In this document: one piece after another, positions 7,028 through 9,012 of the stretch
Layout: every line of letters begins with the position of its first letter
Numbering within the stretch: the stretch's first letter is position 1
Source: UBA7398 sp963978235
GTDB lineage: Bacteria > Actinomycetota > Actinomycetes > Nanopelagicales > Nanopelagicaceae
Direction of reading: 5' to 3'
DNA: 9,012 bases
Assembly: GCA_963978235.1 (NCBI GenBank)
Contig: CAXBQM010000048.1
Coordinates: forward strand, 1 to 9,012
Translations under genes and position numbers: made by a program
Notes under the pieces: model-generated
Databases searched by the model: none
What the model was told of the DNA's origin: nothing
Seen by the model: the letters and a program-made list of their open reading frames with translations, nothing else

Positions 7028-8065
7028 ATGGCCACGCTTTCGAAGAGCCTTCGATCAGTGGCGTTTGCACTGGTTGCGGTAGTGGCGATTACTTTGACGC
7101 TTCGACAACTTCATAGCGGACCGGGCGCTGCGCCGGATTTTCCAACGGGGGTAGCAGGTAAACCGGTTGTCGTCACGATTGGCAATGGTGAGAGCGGTTC
7201 TGAGATCGCTCGGAATTTGTATCAATTAGGCGTCGTGAAATCGGCCGATGCATATTTTCGAATCGCGGTAGCAGACCAACGGAGCGCTCGAGTAGCACCT
7301 GGCGATCATCTGATTGAGACCTCGATTCCAGCAAAAGTAGCGCTAGAACAATTACTCGATAAAGATCGTATTCAAGGGTTGATTGAGATCGCAGATGGCG
7401 CGCGATTAGCCGAGGTAGTTACTTCGCTCATTGCTGTGGGGTATACAAAATCGGAGATAACAGCAGCAATGAAAGTTCTGCCGTTGCCGATTAATGTGAA
7501 ACCGGGAAATCCAGAAGGATTTCTCTATCCCGCGCATTATTCGTTTGCGAAAGGCACAACTGCAAACGAAGTTCTTCAGAAAATGGTTGCGACATTCAAC
7601 GATCGAACGAGTGAGATAGATTTCTCGCAAAAGGTTGAAGGTTATAGTGGATATCAACTTCTCATTATTGCCTCGCTCATTCAAGCCGAAGCAGATCCAC
7701 AGGATTACGCAAAGGTAGCGCGCACTATTTACAATCGATTGAAAATTAATATGCCGTTGCAATTAGACACAACCGTTCAATATCTCTTGAAACGACGTGG
7801 TGAAATTACGTTGGCAATCAAAGATACGAAAATTAAAAGCGCTTACAACACTTATCAACGATATGGCTTGCCACCAGGACCCATCGGTTCACCAACTCTG
7901 GCAGCGATGAAAGCCGCGTTGGCTCCGGCCATCGGTGATTGGCTCTACTTCATTACGGTAGCGCCAGGAGATACCCGATTCACTAAATCAAATAACGAAT
8001 TTCTCACCTGGAAACGCGAGTATCAGAAGAACGTTAAAGCCGGTCTCTTTAAGGTTAAGCCATGA
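7028..8065 (+). CDS. mltG: Endolytic murein transglycosylase MltG (YceG-like)
   Basis: A 345-residue YceG/MltG protein. The family cleaves nascent peptidoglycan glycan strands at the outer face of the membrane and is thought to set glycan length. One N-terminal membrane anchor (about 9-25) is followed by an extracytoplasmic LysM-like part (about 45-115). The catalytic domain has E-G-F-L-Y-P (163-168), A-S-L-I-Q-A-E-A (215-222), K-V-A-R-T-I-Y-N-R-L, M-P-L-Q-L-D-T-T-V-Q-Y (242-252), Y-N-T-Y and G-L-P-P-G-P-I (280-286). E221 is the likely catalytic glutamate; the preceding Q219 is the usual actinobacterial variant of E-K-E. The protein is short for an actinobacterial MltG because it lacks the long cytoplasmic N-terminal extension seen in many of them. 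It starts 2 bases after ruvX and overlaps aroE by ATGA. Confidence 0.97.
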   Translation: MATLSKSLRSVAFALVAVVAITLTLRQLHSGPGAAPDFPTGVAGKPVVVTIGNGESGSEIARNLYQLGVVKSADAYFRIAVADQRSARVAPGDHLIETSIPAKVALEQLLDKDRIQGLIEIADGARLAEVVTSLIAVGYTKSEITAAMKVLPLPINVKPGNPEGFLYPAHYSFAKGTTANEVLQKMVATFNDRTSEIDFSQKVEGYSGYQLLIIASLIQAEADPQDYAKVARTIYNRLKINMPLQLDTTVQYLLKRRGEITLAIKDTKIKSAYNTYQRYGLPPGPIGSPTLAAMKAALAPAIGDWLYFITVAPGDTRFTKSNNEFLTWKREYQKNVKAGLFKVKP

Positions 8066-8910
8066 TTCGCGCCGCCGTACTTGGCTCACCGATATCTCAT
8101 TCGCTCTCGCCCGTTATCCATAATCGCGCATATAAAGAGTTAGGAATCGACGGACGGTTTGAAGCAATTGAAGTAAAGAAAGGGGAGTTGGCGGAGTTTT
8201 TCACTCGTGCCAAGAACGATGGGAATTGGCGCGGGTTTTCACTCACGATGCCACTGAAAGAAGAAGTGATTGGGCTGGCAGATTCAGTTGATCCAGCAGC
8301 GCGCCAGATTGGTTCAGCAAATTATGCGCTCTTCGCCTCTGATTCGTCACAGAAATTTTCAGTGAGCTCAACTGATACCTATGGTTTTTCTTGGGTATTC
8401 AAGAAAGCGGAAGCGATTGGTAAAAAAATTTCAACCGATTCGAAAGTTTCTGTGATCGGAGCAGGCGCTACAGCGCGGGCTGCGATCTATGCCCTTGATG
8501 GTTTGGTGGCAGAGATCGAAGTGATTTCGCGATCTGCGCATCGAGAAAACGCACTTCACCAGTGCGTCAAGAAATCATCGCTTTCAATAAAACCATGGGC
8601 GGAGTTATCAACTGCGTTTTCTCGTGATCTCATTATTAATACCACGCCACAAGAAACAACCGATGAATTAGTGGCAGCGATGAAATCCGCACCGGCACGT
8701 GCTGGCGTATTGATTGATGCTATCTATGCACCTGCGCCTCGAGCCACGCTCGCGCAGTGGCGTACGTTTGATCTGCCAGTTATTGATGGCGTTGATTTAC
8801 TGATTGCGCAGGCGCTACCGCAGATTAGTGGGATGACCGGAAAAGATTTTGATCTCAACCAGATGTATGACATTTTGCGCCGGGAAGTAGATCTTCATCT
8901 GGCGAAGTAA
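8062..8910 (+). CDS. aroE: Shikimate dehydrogenase (NADP-dependent)
   Basis: A 282-residue cytoplasmic enzyme that reduces 3-dehydroshikimate to shikimate in the aromatic amino acid pathway. The substrate site shows S-H-S-L-S-P (12-17), T-M-P-L-K with the catalytic lysine K66, N87, and T-D in S-T-D-T-Y-G with D105. The nucleotide domain has the glycine loop G-A-G-A-T-A-R-A (133-140) and S-R-S (156-158), whose arginine fits NADP binding. Q250 in A-Q-A-L-P-Q and the terminal M-T-G complete the set. Two positions differ from the common family sequence: N-Y where N-T is usual (Y88) and S-T-D where N-T-D is usual (S103). K66 and D105, the catalytic pair, are intact, so activity is expected. A quinate/shikimate-type paralogue is possible, but the mltG-aroE neighbourhood favours AroE. 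The start overlaps the mltG stop in an ATGA. No gene overlaps its end. Confidence 0.95.
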   Translation: MIRAAVLGSPISHSLSPVIHNRAYKELGIDGRFEAIEVKKGELAEFFTRAKNDGNWRGFSLTMPLKEEVIGLADSVDPAARQIGSANYALFASDSSQKFSVSSTDTYGFSWVFKKAEAIGKKISTDSKVSVIGAGATARAAIYALDGLVAEIEVISRSAHRENALHQCVKKSSLSIKPWAELSTAFSRDLIINTTPQETTDELVAAMKSAPARAGVLIDAIYAPAPRATLAQWRTFDLPVIDGVDLLIAQALPQISGMTGKDFDLNQMYDILRREVDLHLAK

Positions 8911-8915
8911 TCCAC

Positions 8916-8929
8916 AAGAAATATTTCTT
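8916..8929. repeat. Perfect 14-bp palindrome after aroE
   Basis: AAGAAATATTTCTT reads the same on both strands and lies 6 bases after the aroE stop. As a hairpin it would have at most a five-pair A/T-rich stem around ATAT and no long U-tract, so it is a poor intrinsic terminator. It could be a protein-binding operator for the downstream promoter, or chance in an AT-rich gap. Its sequence is certain; its function is not. Confidence 0.4.
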
Positions 8930-8953
8930 TCATCGAATAACTCATCTCGCGCT

Positions 8954-8959
8954 TAGGCT
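8954..8959 (+). promoter_or_regulatory. Possible -10 element of a leaderless promoter
   Basis: TAGGCT fits the actinobacterial TANNNT -10 pattern and ends exactly 7 bases before the ATG at 8966. That spacing would place transcription start on the A of the start codon, as in the leaderless mRNAs common in Actinobacteria. No convincing -35 box is seen; the region around 8928-8937 is only a weak match. The call is inference from spacing and sequence. Confidence 0.35.
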
Positions 8960-8965
8960 CGCGTG

Positions 8966-9012
8966 ATGCGCGGATTACTACAGGTTTTTTATTACCTTAC
9001 TAATATCTCGAT
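8966..9012 (+). CDS. Start of a downstream gene, truncated by the window end
   Basis: An open frame begins at ATG 8966 (an in-frame GTG lies just before it at 8963) and stays open to the last base. It reads M-R-G-L-L-Q-V-F-Y-Y-L-T-N-I-S. Fifteen residues are too few to identify it. It does not match the start of chorismate synthase (AroC), a common aroE neighbour, which would show an early G-E-S-H-G. A prepilin peptidase often follows aroE in Actinobacteria, and the hydrophobic start would permit that, but this is a guess from context. No Shine-Dalgarno sequence precedes it, in keeping with a leaderless start. Confidence 0.3.
   Translation, partial: MRGLLQVFYYLTNIS

Noticed and set aside
7670..7700. 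Possible loss of the MltG catalytic glutamate (Q-A-E instead of E-K-E)
   Set aside because: The second glutamate, E221, is present, and Q at the first position is normal in actinobacterial MltG proteins.
8916..8935. Intrinsic terminator after aroE
   Set aside because: The hairpin would be short, AT-only apart from one G-C pair, and lacks a proper U-tract.
1..9012. Mobile element, CRISPR array, tRNA or defence island
   Set aside because: No transposase or integrase-like product, repeat-spacer pattern, tRNA-like cloverleaf or toxin-antitoxin pair was seen; the genes are contiguous housekeeping types with even codon use.

Overview
The window looks like an ordinary, gene-dense stretch of an actinobacterial chromosome. 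The evidence is the order aspS ... DUF948 - alaS - ruvX - mltG - aroE, which is the conserved actinobacterial aminoacyl-tRNA synthetase/shikimate neighbourhood, together with actinobacterial signatures such as the Q-A-E form of the MltG active site and the S-L-T-M-P-L-K form of the AroE lysine motif. Base composition is moderate (clearly not high GC) and intergenic gaps are nearly absent. That fits a streamlined, lower-GC actinobacterium such as the freshwater Nanopelagicales/Planktophila type. This taxonomic guess is inference, not proof.

Layout, all on the + strand: the 3' third of aspS (1-543); a lipoprotein gene overlapping its end (521-1198); a membrane-bound FtsH-like AAA+ zinc protease (1231-3492); a small DUF948 membrane protein (3502-3894); alaS (3895-6573, GTG start); ruvX (6570-7025); mltG (7028-8065); aroE (8062-8910); then a gap of about 55 bp with a short palindrome and a possible leaderless promoter in front of a gene that runs off the end. 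Genes are separated by -23, +32, +9, 0, -4, +2 and -4 bases. The eight genes could therefore be one transcription unit with translational coupling. No terminator is visible inside it, and its promoter lies outside the window.

Functionally the set is mixed housekeeping: two tRNA-charging enzymes (Asp, Ala), an rRNA-processing/Holliday-junction-resolvase-like nuclease (RuvX/YqgF), a peptidoglycan lytic transglycosylase (MltG) and shikimate dehydrogenase (aromatic amino acid synthesis). The less ordinary part is the block between the two synthetase genes. It holds a lipoprotein of unknown function, a divergent FtsH-like protease and the DUF948 protein. The protease has intact ATPase and zinc motifs, but its membrane region is unusual, it has two insertions in the AAA domain, and it has HEACH instead of HEAGH. 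I see no mobile element, CRISPR array, RNA gene or defence system, and no strong evidence of a new system. The protease and its neighbours are the best lead.
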